This document shows, in pieces, positions 8,657 to 16,295 of a stretch of DNA of 64,000 bases (within the stretch, counting starts at the first letter, position 1; each line of letters starts with the position of its first letter). The position numbers were made by a program, and so were the translations under genes. A model generated the notes under the pieces. That model was not told where the DNA came from. It saw only the letters and a program-made list of their open reading frames with translations, and searched no databases. Source of the DNA: Phormidesmis priestleyi BC1401 (GTDB taxonomy: Bacteria > Cyanobacteriota > Cyanobacteriia > Leptolyngbyales > Leptolyngbyaceae). The DNA is taken from the NCBI RefSeq assembly GCF_001650195.1, contig NZ_LXYR01000022.1:1-64000 (forward strand), written 5' to 3'.

Positions 8657-10462
8657 ATGAGCAGTTCGCAATCACAGGGGTATCCGTATCTTTGGGCAGT
8701 GGGAGAGGTCGCTGCTCAAAAGCCACCGGACACGATCGTGAGAGATCGTTATCAAGTGGTCGCGCCTCACATTTGGGCAGATACTAAGCCTCAAATAGAG
8801 CCTCATGTGCCTGCGCTGCTGCCCGATGAAGCGCTGCCCTATTTGCACCTCTATGCTCAACGATTGCATGTGCCCCAAGTTTACGGGTTTTATCGAGACG
8901 AAGACACGAATCGAGAGATTCTCTTATTAGAAAACGCCCCTTTGGACGGCACCGGAACCCTGCAACCTGCCATTTTTGAAGCCTGGACAAAAGCCTCGGC
9001 GGTGCGTCAAATCTACTGGCTGTGGCAGATGTTGCAGTTATGGACTCCTTTCCTAGATTTAAATGTTGCGTCGAGTCTGCTGTCACCCGATAACCTGCGG
9101 GTCGAAGGGTGGCGAGTTCGGCTGAAAGAATTGATTAAAGACTCAGAAGATCCCGTTCATGCCAGAGCCTCGTTTGCAAATCCTTCTCTCTCAAATCTGG
9201 CGCAGTGCTGGCTTGTGTGGATGCCAGAGTCAAAGGCGACGATCGTAGACGAACTCACCGCTATCTGTGGCGAGATGCAGCAGGGAGCCAGTTTTGAAAA
9301 AGTCTCAGCCCTGTTAAACCAGCAGTTGATTGCCCAGTCAGCCCAACTGCCGCTGCGTCTGCAAGTGGTGGGAGCCACCGATGTGGGCGTGCAGCGATCG
9401 CACAACGAAGACACCTGCTATCCGGTGACGGCTCATGCCCAATCTTATGATGACCTGAGTCCGCGATTGACGATCGTTTGTGATGGCATCGGCGGACATG
9501 AAGGCGGCGAAGTCGCCAGTCAATTGGCGGTGCAGTCGCTTCAGCTTCAAGTCAGAGCGCTGCTGACCGAGATTGCTCAACAGTCTGAGCCGATGCCGCC
9601 CGATTTGTTGGCAGAACAACTGGCAGCGATCGTGCGGGTCGTCAACAATATGATTTCTGCCCAAAATGACGAACAAGAGCGAGAATCTCGGCGACGAATG
9701 GGCACCACCCTTGTGATGGCGCTTCAGATTCCGCAGCGAGTCACGTTGTCGAATGGAGCGATCGCCAACAACGCGCACGAGCTTTATCTCGTCAATGTGG
9801 GAGACAGTCGCGCTTATTGGATCACGCAGCACTATTGTCATCAACTTACGGTGGATGATGATGTGATCACGCGAGAGATTAAACAGGGACGATCGCTCTA
9901 TCGAGATGTGCTCAAGCGCGCCGATGCTGGAGCACTCACTCAAGCACTAGGAACGCGAGACAGCCAGTTTCTCAACCCCAGCGTGCAGCGGTTTATCTTA
10001 GAAGAAGATGGCTTGCTGCTGCTGTGCTCAGATGGGCTGAGTGACAACAGTTTAGTCGAGCAGTCTTGGTCAGAGTATGCCGATCGGGTTCTAAAAGAAA
10101 AAGTCTCTTTAGAATCTGTCGTGCAGTCTTGGATCGACTTAGCAAATCAGAAAAACGGACATGACAACACCTCGATCGTGCTCACTTATTGTCACGTTTC
10201 TTCTTCACTATCCGAGATCCGATTCCCCGACGCAAAGGTAAGTGATCCATTAAATGCACTGAGTTTGCCAGAGGTTGAAATTCCTGTCTCACAAGAGATA
10301 TCTCCTAAACGAAAAAAGTCGAACCGAGTTGGGTTGACGGTGAAACTGGTTGTGATGCTGATTTTGAGTGGAGTTTTGGGTGCAGGAATCTGGCACTCAG
10401 TTGACCCAACTGGATTTCAACAACTGCGTGACCGATTTCCCAAGAGTTTTCTCAAACCGTGA
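8657..10462 (+). CDS. PP2C-type protein Ser/Thr phosphatase with N-terminal extension and C-terminal TM
   Basis: A longer frame opens at 8495, but its first 54 residues look non-coding and span promoter-like sequence. ATG 8657 (601 residues) is preferred. Residues ~1-220 resemble a degenerate protein-kinase-like region (short L-L-L-E-N-A and V-R-L-K-E segments) without catalytic motifs. The PP2C core follows (~235-525): D-V-G-x-x-R-S-H-N-E-D, C-D-G-I-G-G-H-E-G-G, G-T-T-L-V-M-A, N-V-G-D-S-R-A, C-S-D-G-L-S-D and G-H-D-N-T. These carry all metal-binding Asp residues. A basic stretch and one hydrophobic helix near 565-585 anchor the C-terminus, suggesting a membrane-tethered cytosolic phosphatase. 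Substrates unknown. Confidence 0.88.
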   Translation: MSSSQSQGYPYLWAVGEVAAQKPPDTIVRDRYQVVAPHIWADTKPQIEPHVPALLPDEALPYLHLYAQRLHVPQVYGFYRDEDTNREILLLENAPLDGTGTLQPAIFEAWTKASAVRQIYWLWQMLQLWTPFLDLNVASSLLSPDNLRVEGWRVRLKELIKDSEDPVHARASFANPSLSNLAQCWLVWMPESKATIVDELTAICGEMQQGASFEKVSALLNQQLIAQSAQLPLRLQVVGATDVGVQRSHNEDTCYPVTAHAQSYDDLSPRLTIVCDGIGGHEGGEVASQLAVQSLQLQVRALLTEIAQQSEPMPPDLLAEQLAAIVRVVNNMISAQNDEQERESRRRMGTTLVMALQIPQRVTLSNGAIANNAHELYLVNVGDSRAYWITQHYCHQLTVDDDVITREIKQGRSLYRDVLKRADAGALTQALGTRDSQFLNPSVQRFILEEDGLLLLCSDGLSDNSLVEQSWSEYADRVLKEKVSLESVVQSWIDLANQKNGHDNTSIVLTYCHVSSSLSEIRFPDAKVSDPLNALSLPEVEIPVSQEISPKRKKSNRVGLTVKLVVMLILSGVLGAGIWHSVDPTGFQQLRDRFPKSFLKP

Positions 10463-10562
10463 GAAGGGGACGCTCTTATGCAAAGATAAAAAAGCTGTTG
10501 ATATGCCCAGTTGGGTTTGACCGATCGTCGTGAATGCTCTTGATAACGAAGCGATAAGAATT

Positions 10563-10784
10563 ATGGAAGTTGGTGCGCGTGTTCGTATTATTGAATCTGT
10601 CGTTATTTATCATCACCCAGAGCATCGAAACCAGCCGCTCGACATTAAGGGGCAAGAAGGCGAAGTGTTGGCGATCGTCACTGAGTGGCGCGGCAGACCT
10701 ATTAGCGCTAATTTCCCAATTCTAGTCAAGCTTGGTCCTAAGCTAAGAGTGCATCTTCAAGAGTTTGAGATTGAGGTCATATAG
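10563..10784 (+). CDS. ftrV: Ferredoxin-thioredoxin reductase variable chain
   Basis: Small SH3-like beta-barrel subunit that supports the catalytic FtrC chain in light-driven thioredoxin reduction. The family signatures V-G-A-R-V-R-I, Y-H-H-P-E-H-R-N-Q-P, D-I-K-G-Q-E-G-E-V and P-I-S-A-N-F-P-I are present. The open frame extends back to GTG 10530. I chose ATG 10563 because FtrV proteins begin M-x-V-G. That gives 73 residues, the usual size. Convergent with the next small gene, 2 bases apart. Confidence 0.93.
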   Translation: MEVGARVRIIESVVIYHHPEHRNQPLDIKGQEGEVLAIVTEWRGRPISANFPILVKLGPKLRVHLQEFEIEVI

Positions 10785-10786
10785 CG

Positions 10787-11011
10787 CTATTTTTGGCGGC
10801 AAAACCAGCTAAATACATTGATGTCGCCCCGCATTTTTTCAAGCTCACGACGGTTTTGGGCAGCAATCGTGTGATACCACTCACAGGCGCGATCGAGATC
10901 TTCCCGATAGTGTGCCTCTTGATAAAATTGATGAGTGGCGTGATAAATTTCGAGGATTTCAGCGCTGGGTGGAGATGAGGGGTTCATCCATCGGTGGTCA
11001 TGGTAGCTCAT
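10787..11011 (-). CDS. Conserved-looking hypothetical protein, 74 aa
   Basis: Small soluble protein rich in Tyr, His and Trp (E-I-Y-H-A-T-H-Q-F-Y, C-E-W-Y-H-T-I-A), predicted mostly helical. No motif I can name. Ends 2 bases from ftrV, convergent. Composition favours this strand over the overlapping plus-strand frame. The start could also be the Met at residue 9. Confidence 0.55.
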   Translation of the reverse strand: MSYHDHRWMNPSSPPSAEILEIYHATHQFYQEAHYREDLDRACEWYHTIAAQNRRELEKMRGDINVFSWFCRQK

Positions 11012-11696
11012 AAGTAGATAGTCGCAATTAAAGTCAACTTGTTTTTTGTGTGGGTTTCGGCTTCGCTCAACCTGCTAGGAGGTCTGGCGTTGAGCGGAGC
11101 CGGAACGCGTCTTACCGTTCGTTTCCTCTACCTGCTTAGCTGATGGTGAAGAAGATTGACATTCGCCGCTCTAGTCAATCTAGCGTATTGAGTTTAGGCA
11201 GTGTTTTAAAACTCTAGTCTGCGTTGTTATCCCGCCCTAAACTTCAGGGACGAGGCAGAATCGCAGCGAGAGAGGCTCAAAACACACCCTAGAATTGCGA
11301 AATCAGTAGAGATAAAGCCCTTTAAACATTCTCGTGAGATTAGTCTAGCAAGTGTCATATGCTGAACTTTGAACGGTGATCACAGACTGATAAATTTGCT
11401 GAAGAGCACAGTTTCTAAGCCTTTTGGCTGCTCATCTCAACCCTTGAGAGGATTGCAAAAACCTCTTAATCTGTAATTGTGAACGCAGGGAGACTAGAAA
11501 ATGTTCGCCAACTCGAAATAGACTTATTTCGCTGCCGAACTCACATTTTACGTTCCCTATATTTTAGAGAGTCGAGCTTCATTCAATTCTCTAGAAAGAC
11601 TTTAGGCAGGCTTGAAAATACTTTTTATTCAAAACTATTAAAGCTGAGCATCATTTTTCCCGCCAGCAGACAACTTGATAATAAGCATAGGATGAC
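11012..11696. other. Long intergenic region with two hairpin repeats
   Basis: No convincing gene. Around 11056-11103 there is a stem of CGGCTTCGCTCAAC against GTTGAGCGGAGCCG with one mismatch. 11197-11292 is a MITE-like repeat (separate entry). The remaining AT-richer ~400 bases before the PAS kinase presumably hold its promoter. An 89-codon frame at 11479-11748 overlaps the kinase start and has atypical composition, so I do not call it. Confidence 0.5.
11197..11292 (+). repeat. MITE-like hairpin repeat, family C, copy 1
   Basis: The ends are mutually inverted: TAGGCAGTGTTTTAAAACTCT at the left, and the complement of AGGCTCAAAACACACCCTA at the right. The interior contains CCCGCCCTAAACTTCAGGGACGAGG. 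The same ordered blocks recur in opposite orientation at 52277-52502. Left-end sequence of the TTAGGGYGTGTTTTGA type resembles inverted repeats of IS5-like elements; that link is inference. Confidence 0.6.
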
Positions 11697-13058
11697 ATGG
11701 ATGAAGCAAGACTTAGCAGCGATCGTAGCAAGATTGTTAAACATTTAGAAACCATTGATCAACGAGCCGCTGAACTCTATAAAAATATAGGTAATGCCCC
11801 GACCGAGCAACCACGGCTTGCGTTGAGCTACATAGAGGCACTCGCAAATGCTCTAGAAGAACTGCGGGTTGTAGAAGAAGAAGTCTGTGAACACAATGAA
11901 GAGTTGCATCAGGCTCGCCAACAGCTAGAAGATGAGCGTCGCCGATATCAGGACTTGTTTGATTTTGCGCCTGATGGCTATTTGGTCACTGATATTCACG
12001 GAAAAATTCATGAGGCAAATCGAGCCGCCGCAGAGCTACTAAATGTATCTCAAAAACATCTTGCAGGCAAAATTCTAACCAATTTTGTGCCCGAAGAACA
12101 GCGCCGAGTGTTTCGATCGCTGCTGCTGCAACTGCGAGTCATCGATCGTATTCAAGAATGGGAGATTTGTCTAATCGCCCGCAATAAACCTCGGTTTGAA
12201 GCGGCAATCACCGTTGCGGCTGTGAGAGATGCTGAAGGCAAAGCGATCGGACTGCGTTGGCTGATTCGAGATATCGGCGCTCGTAAGCAAATTGAAGCGC
12301 AGCTACAGCAGATGCAGCTTCAAAACTTAGAGTTGCTCGAAGCCGATCGACTCAAAGCCCAATTCATCGCCACCATGTCTCACGAGTTGAGAACTCCCCT
12401 AAACGCGATTTTGGGATTTTCTAGCGTGTTGTTGCGCCACTTTCAGCAGAGATTCGAGCCACAGCAATTTAACATGATTGAGCGAATCTTTGAGAACGGA
12501 CGGCATTTGTTGAGTCTAATTGAGGATGTTTTAGACTTCTCAAAACTGCGCTCAAACCAGTTAGAGCTTCGGCTAGAAGCCTTTGATTTACCCGATCTGG
12601 TCAACGAAACGGTTGCAGAACTTCGACCGTTGGCGACCCACAAAAACCTATGTCTACAGGTGCATCTGGCTCAAGATCATTTTTCAGTGACGAACGATCG
12701 GGTTCGCCTGCGTCAAATCGTGGTGAATTTGGTATCGAATGCGATCAAATTCACCGATGAAGGGCAGATTTCAATCCAAGTCGATCTCCTTCCGGGTGAA
12801 CGGATCGCGATCGCGGTTCGAGACACCGGAATTGGGATTGCAGAAGCCGACTTAAGCTTCATCTTTCAAGAGTTTCGTCAAGCCAATCAGACGATGACTC
12901 GCACCCACGGCGGAACAGGATTAGGGTTAGCCATCGCCCAAGCGCTCACCGATTTAATGGGTGGAAACATCGTAGTCGAAAGCGCGTTAGGGCAAGGCTC
13001 AACCTTTATTGCTGATCTACCGCGTCAAGTGCGATCGAGCACTCATAAACTGCTGTAA
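11697..13058 (+). CDS. PAS-domain sensor histidine kinase
   Basis: 453 residues, no membrane segment, so a cytosolic kinase. Coiled coil about 45-85, then PAS (84-200; Y-Q-D-L-F-D-F-A-P-D-G-Y). HisKA has the autophosphorylated His229 in M-S-H-E-L-R-T-P. HATPase_c has N348 (N-L-V-S-N-A-I-K-F), D-T-G-I-G-I (376-381), an F-Q-E-F-R-Q box and G-G-T-G-L-G. No receiver domain. No cognate regulator is adjacent, so it is probably an orphan kinase. What the PAS domain senses cannot be told. Confidence 0.92.
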   Translation: MDEARLSSDRSKIVKHLETIDQRAAELYKNIGNAPTEQPRLALSYIEALANALEELRVVEEEVCEHNEELHQARQQLEDERRRYQDLFDFAPDGYLVTDIHGKIHEANRAAAELLNVSQKHLAGKILTNFVPEEQRRVFRSLLLQLRVIDRIQEWEICLIARNKPRFEAAITVAAVRDAEGKAIGLRWLIRDIGARKQIEAQLQQMQLQNLELLEADRLKAQFIATMSHELRTPLNAILGFSSVLLRHFQQRFEPQQFNMIERIFENGRHLLSLIEDVLDFSKLRSNQLELRLEAFDLPDLVNETVAELRPLATHKNLCLQVHLAQDHFSVTNDRVRLRQIVVNLVSNAIKFTDEGQISIQVDLLPGERIAIAVRDTGIGIAEADLSFIFQEFRQANQTMTRTHGGTGLGLAIAQALTDLMGGNIVVESALGQGSTFIADLPRQVRSSTHKLL

Positions 13059-13070
13059 GGACGCTTATTC

Positions 13071-13160
13071 GGCGTTGCTGAATCGATCTATGAAGCACAG
13101 ATCCTACCCTCACCCTAGCCCTCTCCCAAGAGGAGAGGGGATAAGAGTTCTGTCTCCCGT
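13071..13160. repeat. GC-rich dispersed hairpin repeat, family A, copy 2 (partial)
   Basis: Begins GGCGTTGCTGAAT like copies 1 and 4 and contains CCCTCACCCTAGCCCTCTCCC followed by AGAGGAGAGGGG. The right inverted end is missing. The MITE-like element of family B starts directly after it. Confidence 0.65.
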
Positions 13161-13163
13161 GTA

Positions 13164-13349
13164 CACGCAAGTTGCGGGTGCGACCTCTACCTGATACTAA
13201 AGCGACCAAAGCTCTCTACTGGCAAAGCTTCTAAACGATTTTATAGCAGTTCTTTTGATGATTCATTGACCAGTTTTACAGGCACCCAAAACCCTGATGG
13301 AGCAAAAGGTAGTTGGTTTTTCTAATGTATCGGATGGAGGTCGCACCCC
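13164..13349. mobile_element. MITE-like element with inverted ends, family B
   Basis: Left end GGGTGCGACCTCTACCTGATAC is the inverted counterpart of right end GTATCGGATGGAGGTCGCACCC. About 140 AT-rich bases without a gene lie between them. The ends match the IS end that interrupts the kinase at the window start, so this is probably a non-autonomous derivative of that IS. I saw no clear target-site duplication. Together with copy 2 of family A it fills most of the gap between the PAS kinase and the ABC ATPase gene. Confidence 0.6.
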
Positions 13350-13399
13350 AAAGAAGCGATCGCGCTCCCTTCCGCAGTTTTGGCAGAGAACAGATCGCG

Positions 13400-14662
13400 C
13401 TATTGGGGACGAATGACTAACCCAGTTTCAAAGTTGAAGAGATGAATTTTTTCGGGAGCGATCGCTAACCACAACTCTTCGCCTAATCGCATGGGTCGAT
13501 CGGGTTCCACTCTCGCTTGCAGCATTTCACCCGCCAAACTCACCGCTAAAAACGTCTCATTTCCCAGCGCTTCGACTAGCTCGACCTGCACAGGCAGATG
13601 ACCAGGAGCCGCGTCGCTGATCCTGAGATGCTCAGGGCGAATGCCTAACAAAACCGTATCACCATCATAAGAGTGCAGAGTCGATGCCCACTCATCTGGC
13701 AGGGTGAGACGAAACTGAGGATGGCTCAGACCCAGCGGACTTTTCACCTGCACGGGCAAAAAATTCATCGGCGGCGACCCAATAAACTCTGCAACAAAGC
13801 GATTTGCCGGATAGTGATAGAGTTCGAGCGGGGTGGCGAGTTGTTGAATTTGTCCCGCATTCATCACGGCAATGCGATCGCCCATCGTCATCGCTTCGGT
13901 TTGATCGTGGGTGACATAAATTGTCGTCGTCTTCAACTGACGCTGAAGTTTAACAATTTGGGCGCGAGTTTCTGCCCGCAGTTTGGCATCTAGATTCGAG
14001 AGTGGTTCATCCATCAAAAACACTTGCGGGTTACGCGCCATCGCTCGTCCTAATGCAACTCGCTGCTTCTGCCCGCCCGAAAGTTGTTTGGGCAATCGCT
14101 CTAACAAAAGGTCTATTTGCAGCATTTGAGCCACTGTGCGAACTCGCTGATCAACCGATCGCTCTCGATCGGACTGATAGCGCAACGTCTTTGGCAGTTT
14201 ACGAGTCGCTCCTACCAAAAGATTTTGACCCCAACTAGGGAGCGACGTTTCAGACTCTTCTCGATTCGCAAACGTCGTTCGTCTCAAACCAAAGGCGAGA
14301 TTGTCATACACCGTCATGTGCGGATACAGCGCATAGTTTTGAAACACCATCGCAATATCGCGTTCTTTGGGTGGCAGATCGTTGACCACGCGATCGCCCA
14401 CGCGAATCGTTCCCGCTGTCAGTTCCTCTAATCCCGCAATCAGGCGCAGCAGTGTGCTTTTGCCGCAGCCAGACGGACCTACCAACACCATAAATTCGCC
14501 ATCTTGCACCGTCAAATTAATCGATCGCAAAACAGCAGCAGAACTTTGAGACTTGAGGCTTGAGGCTTGAGTTAACTCAGCGCTCAATACCAAAGATTTA
14601 GAATCCTGCCCCGTTCCCTTTTGGAAACTTTTATAAATGTTTTCGAGATCAACCTGAGCCAC
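13400..14662 (-). CDS. ABC transporter ATP-binding protein, MalK/UgpC type
   Basis: CUT1-type sugar importer ATPase. From GTG 14662 (protein A-Q-V-D-L-E-N-I-Y) it has 420 residues; the frame is open to 14713. Walker A G-P-S-G-C-G-K-S-T is ~62-70, Q-loop V-F-Q-N-Y-A, signature L-S-G-G-Q 195-199, Walker B F-L-M-D-E-P, H-loop V-T-H-D-Q-T-E-A-M. A C-terminal MOI/TOBE beta domain ends in the usual H-L-F-N-F-E-T-G. Two inserts make it longer than the usual ~370: ~20 Ser/Gln-rich residues after the first strand and ~40 basic residues (130-170) before the signature helix. No permease is adjacent, as is common for shared MsiK/UgpC-like ATPases. Confidence 0.9.
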   Translation of the reverse strand: MAQVDLENIYKSFQKGTGQDSKSLVLSAELTQASSLKSQSSAAVLRSINLTVQDGEFMVLVGPSGCGKSTLLRLIAGLEELTAGTIRVGDRVVNDLPPKERDIAMVFQNYALYPHMTVYDNLAFGLRRTTFANREESETSLPSWGQNLLVGATRKLPKTLRYQSDRERSVDQRVRTVAQMLQIDLLLERLPKQLSGGQKQRVALGRAMARNPQVFLMDEPLSNLDAKLRAETRAQIVKLQRQLKTTTIYVTHDQTEAMTMGDRIAVMNAGQIQQLATPLELYHYPANRFVAEFIGSPPMNFLPVQVKSPLGLSHPQFRLTLPDEWASTLHSYDGDTVLLGIRPEHLRISDAAPGHLPVQVELVEALGNETFLAVSLAGEMLQARVEPDRPMRLGEELWLAIAPEKIHLFNFETGLVIRPQ

Positions 14663-14825
14663 GATTCTAAAGCAATCCAAAAATGAATATTGCAATGGTA
14701 ACGCAGATAGCAAGGCGAACTCTACAGCCGTTGTAACGAATTCATGCGACTGAACATTGTGAGGGTTGGTGCCCGATCGCGAGTGCGTTGTCCTATCATT
14801 TAATAACTAGATCAGGAGAGAGAAA

Positions 14826-15506
14826 ATGGTGATTGCTGCACCAGAACCGAAAGTCGAATTGCAGCCTGTCGGAGAGCAGCGAGTCGTGTTGCGAGGCTTA
14901 TCTTGGGAGGCGTATCTGCAAATTCTAAATGCGCTGCCTCAAGCTCGTGGCTCTCGGTTGACCTATGACGATGGACTATTAGAGATTACGGTGCCTTTGG
15001 AAGATCACGAGTTTTCTGGTCGTTTGATTGAACGCTTTATTTCGACGCTGATTGAAGTGATGGGAATGCGAATGAAAACGATGGGTTCAACGACCATGAA
15101 CTATCCGCATCTCAAGAAAGGCGCAGAACCAGATAACGCCTATTACATTCAAAACCAATCCCTAGTCAAAGGTCGAAACGTAGACTTTAACCAAGACCCA
15201 CCCCCCGATTTGGTCGTCGAGGTAGATATTACTCATACAGATATTGCCAAAAATCAATTTTATGCCAATATCGGAGTGCCAGAGTTCTGGCGCTTTAATG
15301 GCAAAGTATTGCGGATTTATCAGCTTCAAGAAGGGGTTTATGTAGAAGTTGAGGTCAGCCCCACATTTCCCCAAGTGCCCAAAGAGCGACTGTATGTGTT
15401 TCTAGACCAGGCGAAAGAGGATGAAATTGAGGCGACGCGATCGCTCAGAGCTTGGTGGGAGGGGCAGCGTTATAATGAATTATCGGGTTCTGATGACTGC
15501 CCATGA
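14826..15506 (+). CDS. Uma2 family endonuclease (DUF820)
   Basis: 226 residues of the PD-(D/E)xK-like Uma2 fold that is expanded in cyanobacteria. It has L-T-Y-D-D-G-L-L-E-I near residue 45, P-D-L-V-V-E-V-D-I-T with the acidic catalytic pair near 125-133, and G-V-P-E-F-W-R about 150. AGGAGAGA gives a strong ribosome site. Its last four bases overlap the start of a second Uma2 gene (ATGA), so the two are translationally coupled. Biological role of the family is unknown. Confidence 0.88.
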   Translation: MVIAAPEPKVELQPVGEQRVVLRGLSWEAYLQILNALPQARGSRLTYDDGLLEITVPLEDHEFSGRLIERFISTLIEVMGMRMKTMGSTTMNYPHLKKGAEPDNAYYIQNQSLVKGRNVDFNQDPPPDLVVEVDITHTDIAKNQFYANIGVPEFWRFNGKVLRIYQLQEGVYVEVEVSPTFPQVPKERLYVFLDQAKEDEIEATRSLRAWWEGQRYNELSGSDDCP

Positions 15507-16270
15507 CGCAACAACTTCTAGACACAGAAGACTACTCAGAAGAAATCGTCACCGAGCTTGACATCAGCCATCTCGTCATTGAGGACGATACCCCCGTGGA
15601 CAATTTTCAATCAGAAGTGCAGCAACGGTTATTGGTGGAACCTCTTTGCAGTTCAAAGGCATTACCGTTACCATTTCTGGCTGCTGCCAACGTGGGGCTA
15701 TTCTACAAACTGAAAGGAGAACCCATTGTCCCTGATGTGCTGCTGAGTCTAGATGTGCAGCGTGCCGAAGATTTATCTCAGCGACGCAACCGCGCTTACT
15801 TTGTCTGGGAGTTTGGCAAAGTCCCTGATGTTTGCATTGAAATTGTTTCCAATCAAGAAGGCGACGAGTTGATCGTGAGCCAAAGATCTCAACGGAAGGG
15901 TAAAGCACTTTGCAAAAAGGACATTTACGCTCAAATTGGCGTGCCCTATTATGTGGTGTTCGATCCACTGCGACAGATTCAGGGGGAGACCGAGATGAAT
16001 GGAGCGCTACTGCGAGTCTGGACGATCGCATCGGGACGGTATGTGGAACTCACGCCTGCCGAGGGAATTGTGGAAGTGGGACAGTCTGTTTGGCTAGAAA
16101 CGGTGGGTTTGGGTCTCAATCTATGGGAAGGGCAGTTTGAGGAAGCTGTGACTCGGCTGTGGTTACGCTGGTGTGATTTGCAGGGGCAAGTGATTGCGAC
16201 TGGGGCAGAACGAGCCGATCGCCTAGCCGAAAAGTTGCGGAAACTAGGCATCAACCCTGACGAAGTTTAA
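15503..16270 (+). CDS. Uma2 family endonuclease (DUF820), second of a tandem pair
   Basis: 255 residues. The acidic N-terminus is followed by the Uma2 core: P-D-V-L-L-S-L-D-V, P-D-V-C-I-E-I-V-S-N and Y-A-Q-I-G-V-P-Y-Y-V-V-F-D-P. It is clearly diverged from the gene it overlaps, so this is not a recent duplication. The C-terminus has a short Glu/Arg helix (G-A-E-R-A-D-R-L-A-E-K-L). Ends 25 bases from the convergent gyrA. Confidence 0.85.
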   Translation: MTQQLLDTEDYSEEIVTELDISHLVIEDDTPVDNFQSEVQQRLLVEPLCSSKALPLPFLAAANVGLFYKLKGEPIVPDVLLSLDVQRAEDLSQRRNRAYFVWEFGKVPDVCIEIVSNQEGDELIVSQRSQRKGKALCKKDIYAQIGVPYYVVFDPLRQIQGETEMNGALLRVWTIASGRYVELTPAEGIVEVGQSVWLETVGLGLNLWEGQFEEAVTRLWLRWCDLQGQVIATGAERADRLAEKLRKLGINPDEV

Positions 16271-16295
16271 GCGCTACCTGTGAACGTCACGCTTC

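Noticed and set aside
9338-9943. 201-codon minus-strand frame inside the PP2C gene
   Set aside because: A shadow of the phosphatase coding sequence; all PP2C motifs are on the plus strand.
11479-11748. 89-codon open frame before the PAS kinase
   Set aside because: Overlaps the kinase start in another frame, has atypical composition and no recognisable motif or ribosome site.
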